Positions 10,661 to 22,600 of a DNA stretch of 64,000 nucleotides are shown piece after piece. The DNA is from Azolla caroliniana. Taxonomy: Eukaryota; Polypodiophyta. Numbering within the stretch: position 1 is the first letter of the stretch; every line of letters starts with the position of its first letter. Below the pieces are notes generated by a model, which did not search any database, was not told where the DNA came from, and saw only the letters and a program-made list of their open reading frames with translations. Location of the stretch: assembly GCA_043228905.1 (NCBI GenBank), contig JBHGNT010000013.1:16926001-16990000 (forward strand). Direction: 5' to 3'. The position numbers were made by a program, and so were the translations under genes.

Positions 10661-11418
10661 TAGTTCCATGCATCGACCCACTTTCATGCAGAAGCTTCTA
10701 AAAACTCCTAGAACTTGGAATAGATAATCTACTAAGATATAGATAATATGACCATGTATTTGGACGTGTTTGTTAAAATATAAAACTCGACGATATATTA
10801 GAGGTGAAGAGTTTGAATCTTGACATGACTGTTGTCATGTTCGTAACATGAGAGAGCAATTGGGTTCATGTTTAAGCTTTTTGGGAAGCAAGTAAAAAAG
10901 ATTCAAAAGACACACAAAAACAAAAATGTGAGATTTAGATGGATAATATGGAGAAATGGCTTGGAAATTTAGGTGCATCACATTGCTTCATTATGTGTTT
11001 TGCGAATGAGGTGTTTTAGCAACACCAATGTATTGTAGCTTGATGGAAGGATGGAGAGGTTCACGTTTGACACATTATATTACATTATATGTTCCACCAA
11101 ACCATGAAACTATATTCTTCTCAGAATAGGTAAACCACACCCATCGATACATGCTAGTCACCATCCATTTGTCCACCATCCACACCATTACTTCAATACA
11201 ACTTAGCTCACATTCTCTTCCATGTGAGATGGTTGGGCATTGGGGCACATGTGAGGAAACTCATTAACAATGCTTATTTTGCCTTGTCAAGTGCACTAGT
11301 CAAAGTATCACACTTTTGATACCACATTGTTTTTTACCTTATTTGAGTTTGCCTTCCATATATTGTTATTTGGTCCAATCCATACACATTGCTCTCACAA
11401 TCATAACGTGGAATCTTG
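10661..11418. other. Intergenic, nothing recognised
   Basis: No gene or known repeat seen. The last five bases, TCTTG (11414-11418), are the left target-duplication copy of the solo LTR that follows. Confidence 0.4.
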
Positions 11419-12025
11419 TGACAGGAACACACGCTCCCAATGAACAACGCTCGGCCACAACCTAGCTTAGAATCATAAAACACAAAAAAAACGGGGAAAG
11501 AAGGCACGACACAGTGAGGAGAAGAGTACACAGGATGTTTACGTGGAAAACCCAAATACGGGAAAAACCACGGCAGCCCACAGACTGCAAACTATCATTA
11601 TGTCAGAATGTACAAAATGGTAAAGCACCGAGGCAACGACCTCGAGCTTTCTATCTTCGCCACAGGCGGCGGTTACAACAGAGGCAACGACCTCTTCCTC
11701 TCTCTCACTCTCTCTGTACACAGTTGCGCGCTCTAATCTTGCACCAACAATAACAACAACATCACAGACCTCAGCAACAGTTTGCCCTAAGTCATATTTA
11801 TACTAAAATGACTTTTCGGCTAATTACAAATATAGCCCCGATGGACTCTCAGAAATATATTTACGAATATGTCCCTTCATCCGGTGAGCACTCTTCACCG
11901 GGCCTGCATCATCCGGCACTTGCCAGGTACTCGTCATCCGGTTCTCACCGGGTCTTCATCATCCAGTTCTCACCGGGTCATCCGTAGCCGGGTACTCCTC
12001 ATCCGGAGGGACCTGTTTCCTAACA
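11419..12025 (-). repeat. Solo LTR (607 bp) with perfect 5-bp target duplication
   Basis: Minus-strand ends TGTTAGGAAACAGG...CCTGTCA, flanked by TCTTG at 11414-11418 and 12026-12030. A minus-strand TATAAATA box lies near 11795-11802. U3 (11878-12007) carries degenerate tandem CATCCGG / TCACCGGG units, unusually CpG-rich for this region. No internal coding is present, so it is a recombination relic. Family not identified. Confidence 0.8.
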
Positions 12026-12030
12026 TCTTG

Positions 12031-13207
12031 ATGGCAACATTTATCAGTACAAATTGTTAACATCGTGAGTCACCTATCAATACTACAATTGCTATATGAA
12101 AGTTATTTAGTTTTGGTCGCATGGGCCATCTTTAACTTTCGAGGATGATAACAAAATCTATCAATCTTTTTATTTCCCGTAATTAGCTTACCCTAATGGT
12201 AAGTTGTTTACACTACATCTCTCTCTCTCCTCTTTTTTACTCATATTTCTATAGGATTATCTCCTTCTTTCTTTTTTCTTCCTGTTTTTTTTTTAATAAT
12301 ATACCAAAACGTTGTGTTAGAATTTCTAACCTTTTTCGTTCTTGTATTTTTATTTTTGGTTTATTGTGATATAAGCTTTTGTTCCCATTTGTCACCCAAA
12401 TATAAGCCTTTGCTACCATTCATCAATTGAATAAATATTAAAATAAAAGTGCAAAAAATATGAGAAAAAAAATCTACATGACCAAAAAAAGGAATAAATT
12501 TATTTATGACCCGAGAAAGAGATACATTTTATTCACTGAAAATTCTTATAAGGATTTTTGTAGAGGCATTTGGATGTGCTTGACATGGGTGTTTTTTTAT
12601 ATATAGACCCCCCCCCCCCCCCCCCCTTCCCCCATATGTTCATGGAGGTGTAGTGTCAAGAAGTCAAGAAACCATCCAAGCACAAATACAACTAAAAATA
12701 CAAATACTAATATAGATACATCTATAGACAAATAGGGATACACATACAGATACAGATACATCTATAGACATATAGAGATACAAATACGTATACGTATACA
12801 GATACAAATATAGATACCAATAGCAATACCAATGGTAATTGTGAATACGAATGCGAATACGAATACGAATGCAAATAGAAATGAAAATCAAAATACACCC
12901 CTGATCAATCGAGAGCTAATTGCAAGTGTAATGTTAGGTTCAGTCATCAATCCACCCCTGATCAATCGAGAGCAAATTGCGAGCGTAATGTTAGGTTCGG
13001 TCATCAATCACAGACCAAAGCATGATGAGAAAAGCGTATGGGAGAACCGATTCATGTGATTTTCCTTGTTATTATGTTCATGAATGATGAACATCGGGTA
13101 GCGATGGAGCGAGGAGGGCATCGTGAGGGAAATACCTGAAACCTCTTTGTGGATTGATTTGGGGGGGGTATCCCGTGGAAATATCGTAAACCTAAACAGA
13201 GCCAAAG

Positions 13208-13238
<31 letters not shown>

Positions 13239-13459
13239 CTCCGACAAATTCAGAAGAAGACGCGAAAACGACGCCACCGACATCGCCCCGCAGAACACAA
13301 AGAAGACGCAGAGACCTCGACACTGCAGAGCGACAGTCGCAGATAGATAGACAGATAGATAGACAGAGAAGAGAGACAGAGAGACAGAGACAGAGAAGAG
13401 ACAGAGAAGAGAGAGAGAGAGAGACAGAGAGAGAAGAGAGAGGAATCAGGGCCCCGTCC
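12031..13459 (+). other. Upstream region of the TMEM230-like gene: simple repeats and leader
   Basis: Holds a poly-C run (about 12608-12626), a degenerate GATACA/GAATAC-type array (about 12690-12880), a 57-bp tandem duplication (12896-12952 and 12953-13009), (TTC)n at about 13208-13239 and a GA/GACA-rich stretch (13345-13440) that probably forms the 5' leader. Small frames here arise from the repeats. Confidence 0.6.
12896..13009. repeat. 57-bp tandem duplication
   Basis: Two near-identical units beginning CACCCCTGATCAATCGAGAG at 12896 and 12953, with a few substitutions, about 450 bp upstream of the TMEM230-like start codon. Confidence 0.85.
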
Positions 13460-13938
13460 ATGGCCTACGTAGACCACACCTTCTCCATCACCGACGAAGG
13501 AGACGATGACGAGGATGAAGAATTCGAAGGGACTTTTGTCTCCCACAACAGATTCCCCCTCAAAGATATCGTCTTTGCCTCCATGCTCCTCCTCTCTGGC
13601 GCGCTCTGCATCCTCCTTGGGCTCTTCCTCGTCTTCCTTCGCAAGGACACACCACCTCATAGAGCTCCGGGTAAATCAAAGTAGCCTCTCGTGAATCTTT
13701 TCATGTTATCTCCTCTTTTCGTGGTGCTTGATGTAATATACATGTTATATATTATATTGTATACTATAGATAGGTAAATAGATGTATGGAAATAGACGTA
13801 TGGTAGATAGAGATCCATCCCGTTTGTTGTGTATATATCCAAGAACAAGGTATAGTTACCTGTGCTGTGTGTTTCCTATCCTTGGCTTGGATTTCCAAGT
13901 TCCTAGGGATGAATAGCTGCTCTTTAGATGCAATGATG

Positions 13939-13985
<47 letters not shown>

Positions 13986-16900
13986 TGATGATGATATTCT
14001 AATTTCCTCAGGAAGGCCAGAAACATGATTGACGAGATCCAAAAAGCAAGCCATAATAGAATTTTCTGCCAGGGAAAGGGTGTGAGATGCTTCTTGTCCT
14101 CGATCTCATGATTAGGATAATGCGTGCAAATGTCGTTTGCCCTAGTGAGCCCTCTCCAAGGTCATGTATACGAATGTAGAGGATGAGGGTATCTCTGCTT
14201 ATGTTAAATGGCATGGGGTTGAAAATATGTGGTTAGATGCATACAGTCATTCCTTGTGGATGTCTGAACATGTTGGGTTACAAGTCTTGCAATTTGGTAC
14301 TCTTGGCATCCTTGTCTAATTTGACCGTGTTTGCATCAGTAAGACATGATTTGATGGTCTGCCATGAGCATATTATCTGGTGTGTCGCTCAAGTAGTGTT
14401 GACATATTCTCTCTCTCAAACCATTTGCGTGTGTCCTTTGACCAACCAGAAGAGAGAATTTTGATTTTATTTGTCTTTTGTGTTTTTCTGGTAGATCTCA
14501 AGGTTGGATTGGTAGGCAATGCATCCCCCTTCCGTACTTTAGCTACATACTTGTGGATTATCCTAAGGTCCTCTAGTTTGATATGTGTGGCAGTGAAGAT
14601 GCTGTAGTAGAAACATCTTTTGTACCATTCATTTAATGTTGCTCCACCTCAATATGTTCACACCATATAGCAAGACTTGGATTACCAATACATTGAAATG
14701 GTTGGTCTTTTCTGCCATCTTGGAGGGTTGTGAAAATTGCATTTGGATACAAATTTATGACAGCATGCCCAAATGGATTTCAATTTACCTTCTATGCATA
14801 TGCCCCAATTGTAGCTGGCAGGGATGTTAATATGTACATATTTGAGCAATATAAAATATTCAATAGCTTTGCCCTTGTCAGGCATGGGTAAATATCTCTC
14901 TGGTTGATGTTGATTATAATGTACATGTGTTTTTCCTGCGTTCAGTGGTAGGATACTCTCCCTACAAAAATCTTCAAAGATGTGAAGTAATTCTTGAAGG
15001 ATGTTGACATCCCATGAGAAGAGCACCACATTGTCTAAATAGAGAAGTAGCATCACTAAATATTTGTGAAAGGCGTGTTCTAAAAGTTGCTCATTCTGTT
15101 GTAGCTGCATAAATAAATATTTTTCTGATCAAATAGTGGGCAACAGGAGGCAATCTTCCTTTACCCCAAGATTGATTCCAATCCCACCCACATTGCATTT
15201 TTAACAGTATTTTATATGCTCATAATGCCATGCTACTGTATTTTGGTATTCGCTTGATATACTAAGATTTGCCTTACATTATTCATGTTCCTTTCATCAT
15301 ACCACACCCAAAAAACAATTAAATCCACAAAACAATAAGAAGAAACCTTTGCAAGGATCTTTCAGAGGGCTGTAAAACTCCAATTGATCCACTTTTGCTG
15401 AATTTCACCACTGGAGAAGTTTTATATAAAAGAAGAGATATCTTCTTAAGATTTTGATCTAATTATGACTTAATTTTGTATCCAATAGCTAGATTGTTTT
15501 GGAACGAAGAAATTGACATTTTGCTGACTCAAAGACAGGCATCTCATTTGGGATTTTTTTATTATTGGAGACAATTCATTAGATAATTTCTCATTTGATG
15601 TGAAGTGTATCTGCCACTGTCCCTCTAGCTAGAGAGCATAAGACTTTCTCTACTTTCAAGGCTACAGTGTAGGTTAGCCATAGATCAACATGCATTTGGT
15701 CCACATTTAAGTGGCTATAAAATGATTGAGCATATCTCCAAAATCTGCATTTAGTTGCTGTTGTAGATTGTAGAACGTGTGATATAAAGGTCTTAGTGTT
15801 GGTTTTCATTTATATCCCAATATGCCGCATAAGGGATTCTTCTTTGTGAATGGTTTTTCTTTTTTATAGCTCTTCGATGTATTCCCTTGCAGAGTAGCCA
15901 TAGGCAATGAGTGACATGACTATCATTCGATGATAATCTGCAATTATCATGTTCCCATGTCTCTGCAAGGAAGATGGTGTCCAGCTCTTTGTGTATATCA
16001 CTTAGTCCAGTGCGTGCTTTGGCATGGGTGTCTAGATGTGAGCTTGGGCAGCATCCAGTCTCTCTAGGTAATTTTCCCAATATTGAATGTTAATTCGGTT
16101 ACATTAGTTCTCAACTTAAAGATCGATGTTAGGCTGTTTACTATTTCGTATGAATGACATCTAATGTGGCCAAGTAAAAGATTGACTCATGTGCTCCTGT
16201 CCCTTTCTTTGCTCTATGTGCACAACCAAATAAGCTAGTTAGGAGGGAATCTAGGGGTTTTAGTGACCTCTGAGATCAATCCATTTTGTAGAAAATCTGT
16301 GCATATGTTGGGATAAAGGCCTCAAGGACTCTCTTGGTTTAGTATATTTTGACCATTCCATGTGAAAGCTCTTTTTGAGAGCTTTCTAGACATACTTTTA
16401 CTATATCTTTGGCCCCAATTTGAGGGTTTATAGGCATTTACATTATTTTTATAACTTTTGGTTATTGGCGGTGTGTGAACATGCCAAAATGACCTAAAAG
16501 TTACTTACCAATAATAATTGGTTCCAAACCTCCTCTCATAATGAGACGTGGACTTTTAGCGGCTAGGGTTTCCTCTTCATTTTTTTGCATGGTTTTTCTA
16601 CTTTCTCTCTCCTCAAGGCAGCCCACTCCCGTAGTGTTTTGGATCTAACCATGCCATCACATCATCAGATCTTAATATAGCATAATGGCATATCTAAGTG
16701 CAAGCTATACACAACATTCAAGATCAGAACTTTCGATATCATGCAGATAGAATCAGAGTTAATGTAATTTCCTATGTACGAATTCCCTCTCTTTGTATTT
16801 TCCTTGAACAATGTTCATTGGTAGAAATTTGATGGATGTTTATAGTTAAATGAGGTTTAATTCGAAGTGTGAAACTTTTCAAGGTGTGTAATGAAAAGAA

Positions 16901-17291
16901 GTGTTGCATTTTCATTATTCAATCTGGTATGTGATACTGAAGCAAGCTATCTTACAATTTACGAGGATTCTATGATACTTATCTGACAAGACAAGATATT
17001 ATGTGCATAGCACAATGTGGTGCAACTATATTCTATAACAACTTTTAAAATGCTTCTCAAAATATTAGATTGCATCTTTAGGCGGGAAATGTTAAATAAA
17101 CTAGTCTTTGCTTTTAATCTGGTTTAACAGATGGCATGAAACATTTTCTCCCTCTGTTCTTTTTTGCAGGGTTATTCTTCACTATATTTGGGGGTTTGCT
17201 GTTCTTACCAGGATTTTATTACACAAGAATTGCATACTACGCATATAAAGGATACAAGGGCTTCACTTTTACTGATATGCCCTCTGTCTAG
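13460..17291 (+). CDS. TMEM230-like (UPF0414) two-pass membrane protein
   Basis: Two exons, 13460-13670 and 17170-17291, joined by GT-AG in phase 1, giving 110 residues. The start [10 protein letters not shown], the acidic stretch after it, and the second-exon wording [31 protein letters not shown] match the TMEM230/C20orf30 family over its full length (human protein about 120). Two membrane segments are visible: residues about 34-58 and 71-90. In animals the family sits on Golgi, endosomal and secretory vesicles and acts in vesicle trafficking; the plant role is not established. The leader before the ATG is GA-rich. The intron is about 3.5 kb and contains a (GA)n tract near 13950. The frame at 17164-17361 is the wrong phase of exon 2. 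Confidence 0.9.
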
Positions 17292-19646
17292 AGAAGAAAA
17301 TGTGCCAGACCAGAAGCATGAGCAGCTAATAGTTGTTTGTGCTACAGCCACACAGTTGTGATCATATAACGAAGGCATGCCTCACCCTCTTGTAAACCCA
17401 CAAATTGTTTGTTCTTTCTTGATGTGTCTGAAGTGAGCCAAAAAGAGGTATTTGTTGATATATATCTTATTGTCGTCGTCCATCACAGTATCATGAACAT
17501 ATTCGTTGTCTGAAGTCCACATTATTATCTCAGGATATTTTTTATTTCCATCATCTGTAAAGTAGATTCTCAATAACTTGCCTCTGGAATAGCCAACTAC
17601 AGAAGATCAAACTCTGGTAAAGTGAAATCTAATTCAAAAGAAACTGGAATGATTTCCTGTCAGTATGTGGATGCTATACTTTATTATGCCCTTATGCTCT
17701 TATTTTTGCCTTTGTATCCTAAGCTACAATGGGAGCCATGAATATATAGTGTTTGGAATATAGTGGTAAATTAAATATATTCATATGTGAAAAAGTGTAT
17801 CCGAGGTTTAATTTGGTGAAATATTTCTTTTTACATTTTAATTATGTTCCATCTTTGGGATATGTTGAGAGAAGATGGTTCTGAATTTGTTTATGCACGC
17901 CCCAAAAGGAATTATTTAATAAAATTAAATGTTGGAATAATGGAGCATTTATTTAACCTTGAAAGGACTCGAGGACAAAGCCAATAACTACAATTGGGGG
18001 AATTTTGTTTGATTTGATGGAAGGCTACACTTCCAGAAAGGGTACTGAGAAATTATAATGATGACAATGATCGCATGCTTGCAATGATTACGATTGTAAC
18101 ATGAATTATGGAATGACTTGAAGATAGCACGTTTTCCATAAACTAATATCCAATTTCAAAAGAAGGCTTTTTTTCATCTAAATCATCTCTGTATGTATAG
18201 TTTTTTCAGAAAAGTGCCATCTCTATACATGGTTTCAATATTTTATCGATTAAAATAAGATTTCCAAACTTCTAACGTTGTGTCTATGTCATTTGAGTGT
18301 ATTCATCCATATAGATGTACCACGAGAACTGAATGAAATGCCAGTCTTTGTGATGAGACATTTAATTCATGCTCACATGCAAAGCAAGAAATTAGCAAAA
18401 GTCAAAATGAATAAATGGGAAAAAACCATTAAGCTTCAGACATGACTAATTTACATCATCAAACAGTTACCGTTCTCAAATCTTTGATCAGATTTGAATG
18501 ACAGAATTTGGTCTGTACTACACCTTCCATAAATGTTATTATACCAGACAAGTATCTCACACAACATTATGGCACATTTCCAGATTTTGTAGACCCCTTT
18601 GAACACCACAATCTTGCAGTGTGACAAAATGCTTTGAATGATTACCTCACACAACGTTACAAACATTTCCAAATTTTGTAGATGGTCCCATAGGTGTACA
18701 CTCCTTGGTTAACATAACATCTTCTAAAAGTCTGATCACATACCAGGATGATCAAAAGGTACTTTTGAATAAGAGGATCAATATAAAAGCCTATCGAATG
18801 AGGTTGATCCATTGACTAGGCCAGATTTACATGTCATCAAGTGAACCTCATTTGCTCAGGCATGGAATAATAAAAGGGTACAAAACTGGCCTCTAAATTT
18901 ATTTGATGAGAGTTTTCATTGCCAGCATGTTTGCCTTCTTGATAGCTGGTTTAATCAGATTTAAGGGCTTCCTAAAGGGTAAAAAACTGGCCTCTAAATT
19001 TATTTGATGAGAGTTTTCATTGCCAGCATGTTGCCTTCATGATAGCTGGTTTGTTCAGATTTAAGGCCTTCCTATAAGGACATTAAAATCTCACAAAACT
19101 TCTCGTTGGCTATTCCTTTGCTTAAACCCTTTCCATCATTGTAGCAAAACTTAGCTTGTAATCTTATTTAGCTGTGGGCGAATCCAATCAGAGGTAGATA
19201 CACAACAAAAGCAATGATTAATATGAACATCATGGTCAATATGATAGGAATTAATTTGACCTGCCATCAGATTATTTGAGAAAACATTTGCATAGCATTT
19301 ATGATAAAAAACAAAAGGCTCCTAAATTAGGAACTCATATGCATTCCTTACAAAATGATGAGCTTAGTAAACAGTATCTGGAAAAACAGTTCCCAGACAT
19401 CTGAGCTAGTGATAAGACTTACTTGGTTTTTTGGGGTCAAATGTCATAATATTACATAGAAAAAGAGAAATATGGAGTGCTCATACCATATACAAAGATC
19501 AATGGCTTCAGATAATGATATGATGGCTGAAAAAATTTGCATTGAAGAGGTACTCTCTATCTTACTTAGGCTTGTCCAACACACCCCAATATAACTTTCT
19601 GTTTCAGAAGTTGGTGTCAATGTTTCCACCCATATGATAATCATAC
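17292..19646. other. Intergenic between TMEM230-like and CCZ1 genes
   Basis: Contains the 3' untranslated region of the TMEM230-like gene and, from the right, the end of the CCZ1 gene. A roughly 102-bp tandem duplication lies at 18876-19079. No further gene recognised. Confidence 0.5.
18876..19079. repeat. About 102-bp tandem duplication
   Basis: Units starting GGGTACAAAACTGGCCTC (18876) and GGGTAAAAAACTGGCCTC (18978), about 90% alike. Confidence 0.8.
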
Positions 19647-22600
19647 CTAATAACAGATAGAACCCTCGCAGTAAGGTCTCACAAGCACTGCAATACAACA
19701 AATGATTTAATATCAAGTTATGTATCTTGCAAGAATGTTCTGAAATTTAAGAGTTTGGAAACATCAACTTGCCTTTATTTTCATTGCTTATTCGAATATA
19801 CCTTTGCTTGGACACAAAAACGACAAAACAAGCCTAGTCTGAACAAAATATTCCATTGCAATACCTGCAATGAATTAATTAAGCTACTAAGCTCACAGAA
19901 TTATCCAGAATATAAATGTTCAGTGAAAATCTGCTTCCATTTGGCTACAAAAACCTCGAAAACTTACTGCAAACCGAAATTAAAATGTATGTTTCCCTCT
20001 GGAACATTCTCAGAAATATATCCGGACTCATGATTCTTTTACCTAAATAAAAGTAGCTAGACTTATGCTCATAAAATATAGATGCCACTCGGGACAATTA
20101 ATTTCTTTCACACTACGCTCCATGCCATGCAAGCTATAAATCAGAGCATCTCTGTACTAAATGTCATAAAAAACACTCACATACACAGTGACACACTGAC
20201 AGCCGAGATAAGTTCTCATCATGTTTTATAATGGTTCATTTACGGAAAGGTTGTTTAAATATTTCGCTCTCTACCCTGGTTTCTCAGTTAATTGCTTTGA
20301 TTAGTTAATATAAGCAGCTACAATCTCCGTCACATTGTCTGATAGGACATTCATGATTATTGGCTTCTACAGATGTTAATATTGTATCTGGTTACAGGAA
20401 AGATGAATTAAACATCTGTTTTTTCAATTTGAAATAGGTATCTTCCATCTGGTTCAGTCACAATCCTTAATGAATGGTTCCCACTCAAATCCTCCCTAAT
20501 TAGACACCTTAATTCTTAAGTTTGGAGTGTGTCTTATTGTTTCTTGCCTAACAAATCTATTTCACAAAGAGAGAAAGTTACCTGCGACTAAATTTTTCAG
20601 TAGATTCTGCAGTAAGCAGCAAGGTTTCACTTCCTCGTTCTAATACTAAATAAAGCTCATTGCTCCCTCGGACCCTCACCACCACCCAGGCATTGCTCCG
20701 TGTCCTGACACATGTTTCAATATCATAGGGTTGTGGTGAGGTCTTCCTCTCAGATCTTGCTTTCGCAGCATCTATCTCAGCCCTTACTTTGTTGATCGAC
20801 AATAAAGAATCCTAAAACAATAAAGAGCCTTAAAATTAGCTTGACAAAAAGAACTACTATCACTATGTCAAGCGTTCCAAGAGATTCTAATAAAGTTACC
20901 TTAGTTAAGGTGGCCACCTTATTGTTAGGTGACGCTTTGCAAATCTTGCTATCATGATCAACGCAAATATAGCGATATCCTGGCACATGATTAGCATTGA
21001 TCCCTCCCCATTCCCTTGAAATTTTTTCCTCAAGAGAACCCAGCTTCCCAGATATCTGCACAATAATAAGAATAGAATCAGGATATTAATTATTAGAAAA
21101 GACTATACATGTCATTGTGCCAATGGCAAAAAGGGTGATAAACCACCCAAGTCAATGTTGAAACATACATGGATGTTTTGATGGGATCAAAATTCTTATT
21201 TTTTATGAAGAGCGGAAATAGTTCGCAGAGCACCAAAGCTATTATTATGCATGAGTCATGACTAAACCTGGAAGTACCTGGTTTAAGTCACTAGGATTTT
21301 AGTTTGCCATCCTCCTATCTTTTACACAGTTTAACCTAGTCCAAGTCCAAATCAATCACACCTTTTCGCGTCTTTTAAAGCCCAAACATATTCATATTCC
21401 TAAATATCACTACCTTGTATGTGTACACACACACAATTTAATCTACAGATACAAGTATTTGGTTATTGGCCGTAAATGCTAACCATATCATCTAGTCTCT
21501 ATCCTTTACAGAGTACCTTGATAGATCTCTAAGACTTCCTTATGCAGTCAAAGCTGTATGAACTATTTCTGTCAAAATATCTAGTGGTAGAATGAACAAG
21601 TACGTGTCATGGTGCTTACTTGCAAACATTTTATAAATAGCACATAATATATGAAAAGCTAAATGCCACATAACTATTATTTCTTGCAGGAGTTCGGTCA
21701 TGTAATTATTTCTCCGATTAAGGTGAGTGTTTAGAGTTTTAGTGTATACTGCTGTAATTCCCATAAGTGAGCAAGTTCTAGCAAGTTTGGCATGCAAGCA
21801 TGGCAATTGGATCTAAGGCCCATGTACAACATGCATGTTTATTTGTACAAATGTCATGACTGATGGTGTGTAAAGCTAGGATAATATGGTTAAAATTTGA
21901 AGAGAATGGGTGTGAATTTGAGTAATAAATTTTAGTATGGGCATTAATATCATGGGTGTTCACATTAATAATTAGGAGGTGTGTCAAAGGAAGCAAAACT
22001 TTGACCCATCGGGTTTGAAGAGAATGGGTGTTAATTTGAGTAATAAATTTTAGTATGGGCATTAATATCATGGGTGTTCACATTAATAATTAGGAGGTGT
22101 GTCAAAGGAAGCAAAACTTTGACCCATCGGGCTGCTCTTTATTTTTGCTGCTTTGTGAGTTTCGGCAAGTAAATAGGCTTATGATAAATTTGAAGTTCAA
22201 AGGAGAAATATAAAGAGAACACCAACCTCTATCATGATTTAATTTAATTATTTGGGTGCAAGCTAGTTGTAGATAAAGATGTTAAAACACCACCCTTGAA
22301 ATTTCACTAAAGCATTAGAAGATGATGATTGGTCACCCTGTTAGATGTAAGCCTTCCAAAATTAATTTTCCTAACAGTTCATTCAACTTGTGTGACAACT
22401 TCGTTGTTCTCACCCATTGATCTCATACAAGGGAGTGGTAAATGAATGGTGGGTATTTACATACCAAAGAAAATTGAAAATAATAGAATATTATTCACCT
22501 CTTACCAAAGAATCAGCAATTCATACAACGGAATCCATTTCCAGCATAAAAATATTAGAAAAAAGAATGCTATGCTAGGCCTGGTCTGTCTGCTAATATA

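Noticed and set aside
12664-12891. 75-codon minus-strand frame of IRIRIR/YLYLY type
   Set aside because: Simple GATACA/GAATAC repeat translation.
13008-13660. Serine/leucine-rich minus-strand frames near the TMEM230-like start
   Set aside because: Produced by GA/TTC-rich leader repeats and by the opposite strand of exon 1.
17164-17361. 65-codon frame at the end of the TMEM230-like gene
   Set aside because: Wrong phase; the spliced frame gives the conserved family wording and stops at 17291.
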